DNA of 58,527 bases from an uncultured Blautia sp. (GCA_934408705.1 CAKRVL010000004.1:1-58527), one strand, 5' to 3'. Positions 9,167 through 18,948 are shown, counted from the first letter of the stretch. The notes: generated from the letters alone by a model not told the origin. Translations and numbers: made by a program.

Positions 9167-11152
9167 TCATTCTTTGCAAATCATCTTTTGAGGCTTCTGG
9201 CAGGTAATGATATATATTGGATTCTCTCCCATCATCAGATGATACCTTCCAAGCTCTCTGGATCTGGATGCTGCAAGCTGCACCACCTCGCGCTCTGCGA
9301 AATCATATTCCTTAAGCACTTCCAGCCCTTCACTAATGGTTTCCAGAGTAATACAATTAATAACAATTCTTACATCCCTGTTCTTCTCCAGAAGCAGGGC
9401 TACTATTTCCTTCAGATTTCCTGAAGAACCTCCAATAAACCCATGAGTAGGAACCGGTAGCTCCTTAAGTGCTTCAGGAGCCTCACCTTTAATAATTTCC
9501 AGATTATCCACTGCAAATTTCTGTTTATTTTCATAAAGGAGCTCTACAGCATCTTCCTTTTTCTCAATGGCAAAAACCTGTCCCTGATCTGCACGAAGGG
9601 CCATCTCCACCGAAACAGAGCCTGTTCCCGCTCCCACATCATAGCATACTGAATCCCTGTGAAGCTTTAGTTTGGAAAGGGAAACACATCGCACCTCTTC
9701 CTTTGTCATAGGCGCTTTCCCACGGATAAACTCCTCATCTGCAATCCCATGAGTGGAAAAAGCTGCTCTCCCATTTTCATTATACGCACAGACAACACTT
9801 AAGGCCTGGCCTTCATAAGAAACCAGGTCGCTGGCCTTTGCCTGACAAATCTTTTCATCAGGATAAGAAAGATTCTCCCCTATATATAGAATCACATCTC
9901 CCATCTGATATTTTACCAGCTTCCTGGCAAGTTCTGCTACTGCACTTCCTGTTCCCAGAATAGAAAATACCTTTTGATTCTGTTTTATCATGGAAACCAG
10001 ATTACAGTTTTTACCATGAGCGCTGGTGATTTTTGCATCATCCCAGGACAGTCCGATCCTGGACATAAAATATACTACTGAAGAAATTCCGCAGATGACC
10101 TCCACATCCTGTCCCCGCAGTGCATCCAGAAGCTTTCTTGCGCCACTGTAAAATCCCACATCTCCGGACAGTGCTATAACAATATTCTCATATTCCGGGT
10201 GATCCTTAATATAACCGGCGATCACCTCACTGCGATACTCATATAGCACCGCCTGTCCAGGCTCACAGACTGCATCTGCCATCCTTCTGGCACCAATGAT
10301 CAGATCCGCCATCTGAACTGCCTTTTTCCCTTGAATTGTAAGGGTTTGTTCACTTCCCATGCCGATGCCAAGAAGTGTAATATGGGGTTTAACCACAAGC
10401 CCAAATCGTTCTGTCAGCATATGCCTGCATTCTGCCACAGAAAGCCCTTCTTCCTGCAGCGGTCTGCCGATTATAACAGGAATCACATCACAGCTAAGCG
10501 CCGCATCGATTTTCTCCTGAAATCCCCCGGCCTTTCCTGTATCCTTCGTCACAAGATATCTGCAATCATACTGGCGAAGCATGGCCACATTCAGTTCCTG
10601 GGAAAAAGGTCCCTGCATTCCGATCAGATGCTTTCCCTCAAAGCCCAGTTCTTTACATGTCTCCATCACAGAGGGTAAAGACAGAACACGGGCGTAGATT
10701 CTTTCCCCTGCATCAGTTAAAGCCGTATATTTTCCCAGCTCCTTGCTGCCTGTGGTAAGCAGGATATTTCCTGTTGTTCCCTCCAGAAAGCTTACAGCAG
10801 CCTCTGTATTCTCCACATAGACAGCCTTGTCCGCATGGGCACCTGCTGCCCGCAACACACGCTCATAGGAAAAGCCTGTGTTTTCGCAGGCAGTACGTAT
10901 GTTCTTAGTCACCTCAGAAGCATAAGGATGGGTGGCATCAAGCACCAGATCAGGCGCAAGCTCCTTTAACATTTCTTCCATCTCCGGCTCTGTAAGACGC
11001 CCTGCATGGATTTTCAGATATTGATCTTCTTTTAAAGATTTGCTGCCATAATCAGTAGCAACACATGCAAGCACACTTACCTTATGCTTTGCCAGAAAGC
11101 TGCATATCTCACAGCCCTCTGTAGTGCCTGCAAATACAACAGCATCAGACAT
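9167..11152 (-). CDS. cbiJET: CbiJ-CbiE-CbiT triple fusion
   Basis: 661-residue protein combining three consecutive corrin-ring enzymes. About residues 1-250 are cobalt-precorrin-6A reductase (FAGTTEGCE start, LDATHPYA, LLTTGSKEL). About 255-445 are the C5-methyltransferase CbiE (ITLLGIGMGSEQTLT, SGDVGFYSGARKL). About 465-655 are the C15-methyltransferase/decarboxylase CbiT (CYDVGAGTGSVSVEMAL SAM motif, FIGGSSGNL). CbiE-CbiT fusions are common; adding CbiJ in front is less usual, and would channel precorrin-6A to precorrin-8. No stop or frameshift is seen at the joins, so this is a true fusion. It overlaps cbiH by 8 nt. Confidence 0.92.
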   Translation of the reverse strand: MSDAVVFAGTTEGCEICSFLAKHKVSVLACVATDYGSKSLKEDQYLKIHAGRLTEPEMEEMLKELAPDLVLDATHPYASEVTKNIRTACENTGFSYERVLRAAGAHADKAVYVENTEAAVSFLEGTTGNILLTTGSKELGKYTALTDAGERIYARVLSLPSVMETCKELGFEGKHLIGMQGPFSQELNVAMLRQYDCRYLVTKDTGKAGGFQEKIDAALSCDVIPVIIGRPLQEEGLSVAECRHMLTERFGLVVKPHITLLGIGMGSEQTLTIQGKKAVQMADLIIGARRMADAVCEPGQAVLYEYRSEVIAGYIKDHPEYENIVIALSGDVGFYSGARKLLDALRGQDVEVICGISSVVYFMSRIGLSWDDAKITSAHGKNCNLVSMIKQNQKVFSILGTGSAVAELARKLVKYQMGDVILYIGENLSYPDEKICQAKASDLVSYEGQALSVVCAYNENGRAAFSTHGIADEEFIRGKAPMTKEEVRCVSLSKLKLHRDSVCYDVGAGTGSVSVEMALRADQGQVFAIEKKEDAVELLYENKQKFAVDNLEIIKGEAPEALKELPVPTHGFIGGSSGNLKEIVALLLEKNRDVRIVINCITLETISEGLEVLKEYDFAEREVVQLAASRSRELGRYHLMMGENPIYIITCQKPQKMICKE

Positions 11153-11885
11153 TTTTATATCCCCTTGGTGTTACCATTTTTCCATTAATATTTCTGGTTT
11201 GTGAATTTCCGATAAAAACTGTGGTAAACATATCAACCTGCGTATCCTTAAGCTCTTCTAAGGTCATAACCCTGGCAGTTTCTCCCTCACGGTTAATATT
11301 CTGTACCGTGCCACATACTGTCTCCGGAGATTTATGCTGAAGCATAAGCTCACAGGCTTTTTTCAGATAGTCATGTCTTTTATGACTGGATGGATTATAA
11401 AGACAGATCACGAAATCAGCTTCTGATGCCAGGAGAAGACGTTTTTCAATTTTTTCCCAAGGCGTAAGCAGATCACTTAAGCTGATAAGACAGAAATCGT
11501 GGATCAGTGGTGCACCAAGAACAGCAGCCCCGCCAGTTGCAGCAGTAACACCTGCTACTACTTCCAATTCTACATCCGGATAATTTGCACCGATTTCATA
11601 TATAAGACCAGCCATTCCATAAACCCCTGCATCTCCACTGCAGATCATAGATACGGTCTGTCCCTTCATAGCCTCGTCAAATGCCATCACACAACGGTCT
11701 ACTTCTTTTCTCATTGGTGTGGTAAGGAAAGCTTTCTTCGGAAAATGATCCTTCACAAGATCAATATAAACAGTATATCCTACAATCACATCACTTTTTT
11801 CAAGAGCCGCCGCTGCTGCACCTGTCATTCCCTCATAAGAGCCGGGACCAATACCTACTACATATATTTTCTTTTCTTTATTCAA
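11145..11885 (-). CDS. cbiH: Cobalt-precorrin-3B C17-methyltransferase
   Basis: 246-residue SAM-dependent methyltransferase of the tetrapyrrole methylase fold that also drives ring contraction in the anaerobic route. VVGIGPGSYEGMT and GDAGVYGMAGL are family motifs, as is YNPSSHKR. The start is taken as the TTG at 11885, 7 nt after GGAGG and overlapping the cbiG stop; a TTG seven codons earlier has no ribosome site. Translationally coupled with cbiG and with the downstream fusion gene. Confidence 0.93.
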   Translation of the reverse strand: MNKEKKIYVVGIGPGSYEGMTGAAAAALEKSDVIVGYTVYIDLVKDHFPKKAFLTTPMRKEVDRCVMAFDEAMKGQTVSMICSGDAGVYGMAGLIYEIGANYPDVELEVVAGVTAATGGAAVLGAPLIHDFCLISLSDLLTPWEKIEKRLLLASEADFVICLYNPSSHKRHDYLKKACELMLQHKSPETVCGTVQNINREGETARVMTLEELKDTQVDMFTTVFIGNSQTRNINGKMVTPRGYKNV

Positions 11886-12933
11886 AATGCATCCTCCATT
11901 CTCCAAGCGCCAGGGCAGTTGTCACTCCGTTTGCCCCATGTTTTCTCTGTATAAAAAATATATCCGTATCTGCAGACATTTGCTCTGCTGCCTTCGCAGC
12001 ACTCCGCTCACATACATTATCCACACCTACAGTTTTGCTGACAAAGGAAGACGGGGTAAATTCCCCCTCTACCGCCAAAAGCTCTTCCCCTGAAAAAGTT
12101 TCAAAGGGAATTCCAAGCCTTTGAGACAGAGCCAGAAATCCGGGTTCTTCTTTTTTTATGTCAATACTCGCCAGAATCCCAACTGCCTCCGGATATATCT
12201 GATTCGCCTTCAGGCATTCCATTGCAGCCTCTTCCACAGCTTCCGGTTCCTTGTTCTTCCGGCAGCCCATTCCAAGAATAACAGCAGGGGGAACTACATG
12301 AGTAGTTGATTCAAAGGGATTACAGTCCTTATGTACTGTCACTGCAATTCCGATTCTGGTAAGCGGTTTCTCTTTGCATAATATCAGTCCCTCCGGCAGT
12401 TCTCCCTCCCAGGGAAACTCACTGTAGAATCCAACCGGCTCTCCTGCAAGCAGCGCAGCGGAAACCTCCTTTGCCTCCTTCATATGGAAAATGTGACAAT
12501 TATTCTTCTTTGCAAACACATCTACTGCAAATTTCCCCTCTAAATCTGTGGCAGTGGTAACTACAGGAGTTGCCTGCAAAATATTCGCAGCCAGATGTGT
12601 AAGCTCATTGGCACCGCCAAGATGACCTGAAAGCAAGGAAATTACAAACCTCCCACATTCGTCAGTCACAAGCACAGCAGGATCTCTCTTTTTGCTCTGC
12701 ACGAAGGGAGCTATACTGCGCACTGCGATCCCGGCAGCACCAATAAAAATAATGCTGTCTGAACTTTCAAATTGTTCTTTTGTCCATTCCATGCAGCTTC
12801 CCTTTATAGAGCCCGGAATGTATTTGCTTTTTGTAAAAAGAGAAACTGTATGCCCTAGCTTCTCCATTCCTTTTTTTAATCTTTCACCGGTCTGCTGTCC
12901 TGTAAGAGTATAGCATATCATGGAAATCTTCAT
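11878..12933 (-). CDS. cbiG: Cobalt-precorrin-5A hydrolase
   Basis: 351 residues. CbiG opens the delta-lactone of cobalt-precorrin-5A and releases acetaldehyde. The N-terminal domain has the IGAAGIAVRSIAPFVQSKKRDPAVLVTDECGRFVISLLSGHLGGANEL region in its usual order, and the C-terminal domain has ILGMGCRKN and the SVEG/GVDNVCERSA-type end. The start is set at the ATG at 12933 with GAGG 8 nt upstream; reading further upstream adds about 31 residues that overlap cbiF and look non-homologous. Confidence 0.92.
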   Translation of the reverse strand: MKISMICYTLTGQQTGERLKKGMEKLGHTVSLFTKSKYIPGSIKGSCMEWTKEQFESSDSIIFIGAAGIAVRSIAPFVQSKKRDPAVLVTDECGRFVISLLSGHLGGANELTHLAANILQATPVVTTATDLEGKFAVDVFAKKNNCHIFHMKEAKEVSAALLAGEPVGFYSEFPWEGELPEGLILCKEKPLTRIGIAVTVHKDCNPFESTTHVVPPAVILGMGCRKNKEPEAVEEAAMECLKANQIYPEAVGILASIDIKKEEPGFLALSQRLGIPFETFSGEELLAVEGEFTPSSFVSKTVGVDNVCERSAAKAAEQMSADTDIFFIQRKHGANGVTTALALGEWRMHFE

Positions 12934-12943
12934 CAGCTTATCC

Positions 12944-13711
12944 TCAGTCTTCCTGTTTGACTGCTTCCCGGAATTCAGTTGTAAATCCCGGATCGTATAA
13001 TTTGGAACGCTCATAATGTGCAGCATTTACACAATCCCCAATGATCATAAGCGCAGTCTTCGTAATATTATTTTCTTTCGCAGTCTGTGCCAGGGTTCCC
13101 ACTGTGCAGACAAATTTCTTCTCGTCCTCCCAGGTAGCCTTATAAACAATGGCAGCCGGAGTATCTGCTGTATAACCGCCCTCGATCAGTCTTCTGCTCA
13201 ATTCCTCCAGCATTCCTGTGCTGAGAAAAACAACCATAGTTGCCTGATGTGCTGCAAAAGACTGGATGCTTTCCTTTGAAGGAACCGGAGTTCTGCCCTC
13301 CATACGGGTAATGATCACGCTCTGGGAAATATCAGGTAAAGTGTATTCCAGGTTTAATGCGCTTGCAGCGCCGCAGAATGCACTGACACCCGGACAATAA
13401 TCATAGGAAATTCCCTTTTCATCCAGCACGTCCATCTGTTCACGGATAGCACCATAAATACATGGATCACCTGTATGAAGTCTGACTGTTGTTTTGCCTG
13501 CTGCCTCTGCCTTTTCCATAACGGAAAGAACCTCTTCCAGCGTCATTTTTGCACTGTTATAAATTGTACAGATATCCTTCGTATACTCCAAAAGCTTAGG
13601 GTTTACCAATGATCCTGCATAAATAACCACATCTGCCTCTTCCAGATATTTCTTACCTCTTACTGTGATCAGATCCGGAGCTCCGGAACCTGCGCCTACA
13701 AAATGAATCAT
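12944..13711 (-). CDS. cbiF: Cobalt-precorrin-4 C11-methyltransferase
   Basis: 255-residue tetrapyrrole methylase. IHFVGAGSGAPDLITVRG at the N-terminus, LHTGDPCIYGAIREQMD in the middle and IGDCVN near the C-terminus match CbiF/CobM. It adds the C11 methyl group that CbiC later moves. Between cbiL and cbiG in the operon. Confidence 0.94.
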   Translation of the reverse strand: MIHFVGAGSGAPDLITVRGKKYLEEADVVIYAGSLVNPKLLEYTKDICTIYNSAKMTLEEVLSVMEKAEAAGKTTVRLHTGDPCIYGAIREQMDVLDEKGISYDYCPGVSAFCGAASALNLEYTLPDISQSVIITRMEGRTPVPSKESIQSFAAHQATMVVFLSTGMLEELSRRLIEGGYTADTPAAIVYKATWEDEKKFVCTVGTLAQTAKENNITKTALMIIGDCVNAAHYERSKLYDPGFTTEFREAVKQED

Positions 13712-13725
13712 ATTTTTTCTCCTTT

Positions 13726-14412
13726 TTAATTCTCATCTTTTACAATAATAAGTGAATAGTAACCTGCACTATCCGGAATTTCATCCGTGCTTCTGTATAT
13801 TTTTTCATCCGGCATGCCACAGTTCTCTATCATCACCGCCTTATTTCCGGAAGCTTTGATCTGGGCTTTTACTTCTTGTATTTTTTTGCCGGCCTTCATT
13901 AAAACCTTGGTTCCGGGAAGCTTTAATGCTTCTTCAATCTGATAAGATGCAGGGATCACATGCAGCTGCTGGGCTTTTTCTACCAGGCCCTCATTAAATC
14001 TGGCGCTTACTGCGCAAAAAGAAGTAATTCCACTTACAATTTCAGTGTCATATCCTAACTGCTGTATCCGCTTATGTACATAAATGTATGTGGAGTATAC
14101 CGTAGGATCTCCCAATGTGAGAAACACCACATTTTTTCCCTTTTCAAGCCACTGTGCAATGATCTTTGCCCCTTCATCATGGACGCGCTTCAGTTCTTTT
14201 GCTTCCTTGATCATAGGCATTGGCAGAGAAATCATCTGCTTGCTGTCTATTTCCGGATATGCACCCTTCATAATCTTATAGGCAACTGATTCTGTAGGAT
14301 TTTCTCCCGGAAAAGCCAGTATATCAGCTTCCTTCGTAAGTCTTACAGCCTTTAAAGTAACCAGTTCCGGATCTCCGGGACCTACTCCTACCCCATATAA
14401 TTTTCCTGTCAT
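13726..14412 (-). CDS. cbiL: Cobalt-precorrin-2 C20-methyltransferase
   Basis: 228-residue tetrapyrrole methylase. The GVGVGPGDPELVTLKAVR start, FLTLGDPTVYSTY and the SGITSFCAVSARF segment mark it as CbiL/CobI. It carries out the first committed methylation after cobalt insertion. Second gene of the ring operon after cbiD. Confidence 0.94.
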   Translation of the reverse strand: MTGKLYGVGVGPGDPELVTLKAVRLTKEADILAFPGENPTESVAYKIMKGAYPEIDSKQMISLPMPMIKEAKELKRVHDEGAKIIAQWLEKGKNVVFLTLGDPTVYSTYIYVHKRIQQLGYDTEIVSGITSFCAVSARFNEGLVEKAQQLHVIPASYQIEEALKLPGTKVLMKAGKKIQEVKAQIKASGNKAVMIENCGMPDEKIYRSTDEIPDSAGYYSLIIVKDEN

Positions 14413-14436
14413 ACTACTCTCTTTCCGAAATGATAT

Positions 14437-15618
14437 CTATCTTATCATCTCTGTATTTAACTCTTTATCCTGATTCTGGATTTCACAGATCAGCTCGTCG
14501 GCATCCCTGGTTTTTCCCAGATAACCATATATATTGTTAAAAACCACAGCTCCAAGCCTTATCTGCTCATAAGAGCGGTGATCCAGATAAAACTGGATTT
14601 TCTCCATGATCTGTTCCATTGCAGGCTGTAAAAGCTTTTTTTCATGTAATATATCCAAAGCTTCATCAGTGGTATTACAATTAAGAATGGCTCTGGCAGT
14701 ATCCCCATCTGCCCCTACCCTAAGAGCATTCGACGCAAGAACCTCCATGCGGGCATCTGCACTATGGGAATGTGTATTCATAATTCCTGCTGCCACCTTT
14801 ACAAATTTGCCGATATGAGCCACAAACAGGATTCCCTTCACGCCCATATCCACAGCCATATCAATGGTCTCACCTACATAATTACTGCACTTAATATTCC
14901 TCTCAAAGGGCAGTGTCATATGCTCTCGGAGATAATCTGCACCATAATTACCAGGTGTCACAAGAAGATACTTTTCTCCCTGGGTGAAATGCTGCTTCAT
15001 CTCCACATAAATACTCTCTACAAGAGCCTTTTCGCTCATTGGCTCCACAATCCCGGAGGTTCCAAGAATGGAAATCCCGCCAGTGATCCCAAGTCTGGGA
15101 TTAAAAGTTTTCTTGCCGATTTCTGTACCCTCAGGCACTGAGATCACCACCTTCAGGCCGCCCTCATAATCACAGGCAGCTGCAGCTTCCTCAGCTTCGC
15201 GAAGGATCATGGCACGAGGCACCGGATTAATTGCTGCTTCCCCGATTTTCTGGGAGAGCCCCGGTTTTGTAACTCTGCCTACACCAACGCCGCCATCTAT
15301 AATAATTCCGGCAGTATCAGTCTTTGAAACAGTGGCATACACCAGAATACCGTTTGTTGTATCAGGATCATCCCCTGCATCCTTTTTCACTGCACAGATA
15401 ACCTGATTTTCACCAATCTGAATATCATGAAGTTCCAGATCAAGGAGGATTCCCTTTGGTGTCATAAGAGGCACAGATGCGAGCTTTTCTTTCCCAAGAA
15501 GCATAAGCGCTGCCCCCTTACAGGCAGCTGCCGCACAGGAACCTGTGGTGTATCCAAAACGCATTTTCTTTTGTCCCCGGATCACATAATAATCTTCCAG
15601 TCCGGTCTTGTGTACCAT
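14437..15618 (-). CDS. cbiD: Cobalt-precorrin-5B C1-methyltransferase
   Basis: 393 residues. CbiD is the C1-methyltransferase special to the anaerobic pathway. RFGYTTGSCAAAACKGAA near residue 20, DAGDDPDTTNG, GVGRVTKPGL and the THSHSADARMEVL segment are all typical. The start is placed at the ATG at 15618, 8 nt after GGAGG; an ATG 12 codons upstream lacks a ribosome site. First cbi gene of the operon, 80 nt after the MATE gene on the same strand. Confidence 0.93.
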   Translation of the reverse strand: MVHKTGLEDYYVIRGQKKMRFGYTTGSCAAAACKGAALMLLGKEKLASVPLMTPKGILLDLELHDIQIGENQVICAVKKDAGDDPDTTNGILVYATVSKTDTAGIIIDGGVGVGRVTKPGLSQKIGEAAINPVPRAMILREAEEAAAACDYEGGLKVVISVPEGTEIGKKTFNPRLGITGGISILGTSGIVEPMSEKALVESIYVEMKQHFTQGEKYLLVTPGNYGADYLREHMTLPFERNIKCSNYVGETIDMAVDMGVKGILFVAHIGKFVKVAAGIMNTHSHSADARMEVLASNALRVGADGDTARAILNCNTTDEALDILHEKKLLQPAMEQIMEKIQFYLDHRSYEQIRLGAVVFNNIYGYLGKTRDADELICEIQNQDKELNTEMIR

Positions 15619-15698
15619 ACTCTCTGCCTCCAAATCAATCGTTTTGCAAACCATAAATAGAATAAAATTATATAATTTTGCATTCTAAAAGTCAATGT

Positions 15699-17066
15699 TT
15701 ACACAACTTGGTGCTCCATCCATTTCCTGCTTTTAAACCGTAGTCCAAAGATAATTGCCCGGACAGTCCAATCCGTAAACATACCAATCCACACAGCCAT
15801 AGGTCCCATGCCACAGCAGCGGATCAGATAGATACACAGGCAGAAACGGAAGATCCACATACTGGCACAGGAAGTGATCATAGAAAACCTGACGTCTCCA
15901 GCAGCCCGCATGCCATATGCCGGAATAAAGGAAAACATCCACACGACTGGTTTTATAATAGTGATCCAGAACATCATGTCCAGACACATTTTTGCGCTTG
16001 CAGGCTCCATACCCCCAAGCATGGTAATAGGCTTTGAAAGGGCATATACAATAGCACAACAGGCAATCAGAAATACTTCCGCAAAAGCCATCAGCTTCTT
16101 CATATAATAAACTGCCTCATCCTTGCGGCCGGCACCAATGCTTTGTCCAACCACTGTCATAAGTCCAATTCCCACGCCTATAACTGCTGTTCCGTTAAGC
16201 ATTTCCAGAATATTTGTCATCGCCTGGGCAGCAATGGCCGTAGTGCCCAAAGTCGAAACTGTAGACTGGATAGCCAGCTTACCAAGCTGGAACATACTGT
16301 TCTCTACTCCAGAAGGGATTCCCAGTCCCAGAATTCTTTTGATCATATTCCCATCCGGGCGGATTTTCAGATAATCCCTGACCACAATAGGCTGTCTGTC
16401 CTTTCGCAGCTGATACAGCACTACCACAGCACAGAATACCCTGGAAACCAGAGTAGAAATCGCGGCTCCTGCAACTCCCATATGAAATCCCCAGATCAGC
16501 ACTGCATTACCTGCGATGTTCATCACATTAGAAATAATAGAGACCACCATAGGACCTCTTGTATTTTCCTGCGCACGAAAAATAGAGGCACCTGCATCAT
16601 AAAGTGCAATAAAAGGATAAGACAACACTGTATAGAAGAAATAGACCATAGAGTTATCCATAACATCAGCGTCCACTTTTCCGAAAATAAAGCTAAGCAA
16701 TGGTGCCCGGAAAATAAGCCCCATAACAACAATGCAGACAGAAATAGCTGTTATGATAAAAAGTGCCTGCCTGGCAGATTTATTAGCCATCTTGTAGTTC
16801 TTCTGCCCCAGGTACTGGGTACAGATAATCGTTCCTCCTGCAGCAAGTGCAGAAAATGCCTGAATGATCAGCACATTAATGGCATCTACCAGTGAAACTG
16901 CTGAGATTGCTGCAGAACCTACATTGCTGACCATCATGGTATCCACAGTACCCATCAGTGCATTTAAAAGCTGCTCCATAATAATAGGCACAAGAAGCGC
17001 CCGAAGCATTTTGTTTGTAAAAAGATGTTGCTGTTGTTCCATACACTTCCTCTTTTTCTGAATCAT
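15699..17066 (-). CDS. MATE family efflux transporter
   Basis: 455-residue multidrug/toxin extrusion-type carrier with about twelve membrane helices. The repeated MEQLLNALMGTVDTMMVSNVG and GVENSMFQLGKLAIQSTVSTLG segments begin the two internal halves. Cation-driven export of a small molecule is likely; substrate unknown. An internal ATG at 17042 with GAGGA is an alternative start. It lies directly upstream of cbiD in the same direction with no clear terminator between, so the cbi genes may be read from its promoter. Whether it exports anything linked to cobalamin is not shown. Confidence 0.85.
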   Translation of the reverse strand: MIQKKRKCMEQQQHLFTNKMLRALLVPIIMEQLLNALMGTVDTMMVSNVGSAAISAVSLVDAINVLIIQAFSALAAGGTIICTQYLGQKNYKMANKSARQALFIITAISVCIVVMGLIFRAPLLSFIFGKVDADVMDNSMVYFFYTVLSYPFIALYDAGASIFRAQENTRGPMVVSIISNVMNIAGNAVLIWGFHMGVAGAAISTLVSRVFCAVVVLYQLRKDRQPIVVRDYLKIRPDGNMIKRILGLGIPSGVENSMFQLGKLAIQSTVSTLGTTAIAAQAMTNILEMLNGTAVIGVGIGLMTVVGQSIGAGRKDEAVYYMKKLMAFAEVFLIACCAIVYALSKPITMLGGMEPASAKMCLDMMFWITIIKPVVWMFSFIPAYGMRAAGDVRFSMITSCASMWIFRFCLCIYLIRCCGMGPMAVWIGMFTDWTVRAIIFGLRFKSRKWMEHQVV

Positions 17067-17136
17067 TCACTCCTCCCCACAGATTTCTTTTCATCCAAAA
17101 AGGACTTACTACTTCCATGGGTATATTATCTGTGAT

Positions 17137-17142
17137 ATTATA
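17137..17142 (-). promoter_or_regulatory. Probable extended -10 for MATE/cbi transcript
   Basis: On the minus strand the sequence reads TGTATAAT, an extended -10 form, about 70 nt before the MATE start. The -35 match is poor. It is the best candidate start of transcription for the MATE gene and possibly the cbi operon. Confidence 0.4.
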
Positions 17143-17189
17143 CACCTTAGACACGAAAAATGCAGTAATTAATTTAAGGAGTTTTTAAT

Positions 17190-18080
17190 TTGGACAGAAT
17201 TTTAACATATACCATACAACCGGAACAGGACGGAACACAGCTTCTTGATTTTCTTCGAAATGAGGGATTTTCCAGAGGAATTCTTTCCTCCATGAAGCCG
17301 GATAAAAACGCTATTCAGTTAAATGGGACGCGAGGCTTTGGGAAATCCACACTTCACACCGGTGACCAGCTTCGCATCCATATCCCTGAAACTGACACCA
17401 GCGATAACATTCTTCCTGTAGAAATAAATCTTCACATCCTCTATGAAGACGAAGATATACTGGTGGTAAATAAGGCTGCTGATATGCCTGTACACCCTTC
17501 AATCGGAAACTATGACAACACACTTGCCAATGGTGTTGCATGGTATTTTAAGGAAAAAGGACAGAATTTTATTTACCGATGTATCAACCGCCTGGACAGA
17601 GACACCACAGGAGCTCTCATTCTGGCGAAAAACCCATACAGCGCAGCGGTACTCTCCGCTCAGATGAAGCAGCGCCGGATCCGGCGCACATATCTGGCAA
17701 TTGTACAGGGAATTACTCCGGACATGGGAACAATCGATGCACCTATTGGAAGGGTAGCAGATTCTACCATTGAAAGACAGGTTGACTTCTTAAATGGGGA
17801 AAGGGCGGTCACTCATTACGAAAGATTAGACAATACCCCTGACTACTCACTTATTGAGCTCCACCTGGAAACCGGACGCACCCATCAGATCCGGGTGCAT
17901 ATGAAGCATATTGGATATCCGTTACCAGGCGATTTTCTTTATAATCCTGATTACCGGATCATTAAAAGGCAGCCGCTGCACTCCTTCCAGCTGGAGTTCT
18001 CCCATCCCGTTACCAAAAAGGATATGTGCATTATGGCACCTGTCCCGGAGGATTTCAGAAATGCATTCACATCAGCATAA
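17190..18080 (+). CDS. RluA-family pseudouridine synthase
   Basis: 296-residue enzyme that converts uridine to pseudouridine in rRNA or tRNA. The catalytic Asp136 is in the conserved RLDRDTTG motif, and LYEDEDILVVNK, RTYLAIVQG and TGRTHQIRVHMKHIGYPL follow in family order. An N-terminal S4-like segment (GILSSMK...LHTGDQLRIHIPE) is present. It starts with TTG, supported by AAGGAG 8 nt upstream. RluD is the closest well-known relative; the target base cannot be assigned. Confidence 0.9.
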   Translation: MDRILTYTIQPEQDGTQLLDFLRNEGFSRGILSSMKPDKNAIQLNGTRGFGKSTLHTGDQLRIHIPETDTSDNILPVEINLHILYEDEDILVVNKAADMPVHPSIGNYDNTLANGVAWYFKEKGQNFIYRCINRLDRDTTGALILAKNPYSAAVLSAQMKQRRIRRTYLAIVQGITPDMGTIDAPIGRVADSTIERQVDFLNGERAVTHYERLDNTPDYSLIELHLETGRTHQIRVHMKHIGYPLPGDFLYNPDYRIIKRQPLHSFQLEFSHPVTKKDMCIMAPVPEDFRNAFTSA

Positions 18081-18108
18081 CCTTTACTTCATCTCTTTTA
18101 CAGTCAAA

Positions 18109-18148
18109 ACAGGCCAGAATCACGTTCATCACGCAAATTCTGACCTGT
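18109..18148. terminator. Bidirectional terminator, rluA-type gene and coaX
   Basis: Arms 18109-18120 and 18137-18148 (ACAGGCCAGAAT against ATTCTGACCTGT) pair at 11 of 12 positions around a 16-nt loop, followed by a T-rich stretch. It lies between converging genes. Confidence 0.75.
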
Positions 18149-18174
18149 CCTTTATTTCTTATTTTGTATAAAAA

Positions 18175-18948
18175 TTAACAAATCTTACGGTTCTTCTCAT
18201 AGATAACCAGTAATCCTTTTAACAGCAGATCCTCATCAAGAATGATCTCTCTTCTGCAATGTGGAACTACCTTCTTTGCCAGACCGCCAGTAGCTACGAC
18301 GGTGATCTTCTGACCAAGCTCAGCTTCGATCCGGTCAATACTTCCATCCAACGCCGCTGCATTACTATAGATCACACCACTCTTCATGCACTCAATGGTA
18401 TTTTTACCAATGATGCGCTTAGGTGCATCTATACTAATACCACTAAGCTGGGATGCGCGAGCTGTAAGGGCATCCAGGGACACTCCCATTCCAGGAAAAA
18501 TCATGCCTCCCACATAATGCTTCTTCTCATCCACAACACTTATGGTAGTTGCAGTTCCCATATCTATCAGTGCAAGAGGCACCGGATATTCTGCGATTCC
18601 CGCCACTGCATTTGCCACCTGATCAGCACCCAGCTGTCCAGGATTATCCATCATGATATTAAGCCCGGTTTTTACTCCCGGTCCCAGAACCATAGGTTCT
18701 TTTTTCAGAACCTTCTCAGCTGCAAGCTTCACAGCATTGGTGATCTGGGGAACAACGGAGGAAATAATGCAGCCATCAATATCGGTCCGTTTTACATGGT
18801 AAATGTCTACCACAGTTTTCAGATCAACGGCATATTCCAGCTCTGTTTTTGTACGGACAGTGGAAAGTCTCTCGATGAAATAAGTTTTTTCACGGTCAAT
18901 ACATCCCACTACAATGTTTGTATTTCCAATATCAATTGCTAAAATCAT
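18175..18948 (-). CDS. coaX: Type III pantothenate kinase
   Basis: 257 residues. Phosphorylates pantothenate, the first step to coenzyme A. The N-terminal MILAIDIGNTN phosphate loop, GADQVANAVAG and DMGTATTISVV are CoaX signatures. The start is at 18948 with GGAGG 6 nt upstream; longer upstream reading runs into the transporter gene. Last gene of coaBC-panT-coaX, a pantothenate salvage-to-CoA unit. Confidence 0.95.
   Translation of the reverse strand: MILAIDIGNTNIVVGCIDREKTYFIERLSTVRTKTELEYAVDLKTVVDIYHVKRTDIDGCIISSVVPQITNAVKLAAEKVLKKEPMVLGPGVKTGLNIMMDNPGQLGADQVANAVAGIAEYPVPLALIDMGTATTISVVDEKKHYVGGMIFPGMGVSLDALTARASQLSGISIDAPKRIIGKNTIECMKSGVIYSNAAALDGSIDRIEAELGQKITVVATGGLAKKVVPHCRREIILDEDLLLKGLLVIYEKNRKIC

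Noticed and set aside
15619..15698. Cobalamin riboswitch before cbiD
   Set aside because: The gap is only 80 nt and has no B12-box-like core.
16143..16895. Long plus-strand frame opposite the MATE gene
   Set aside because: It lies wholly antisense to a clear transporter gene, with His/Ser/Arg-rich composition typical of a shadow frame.
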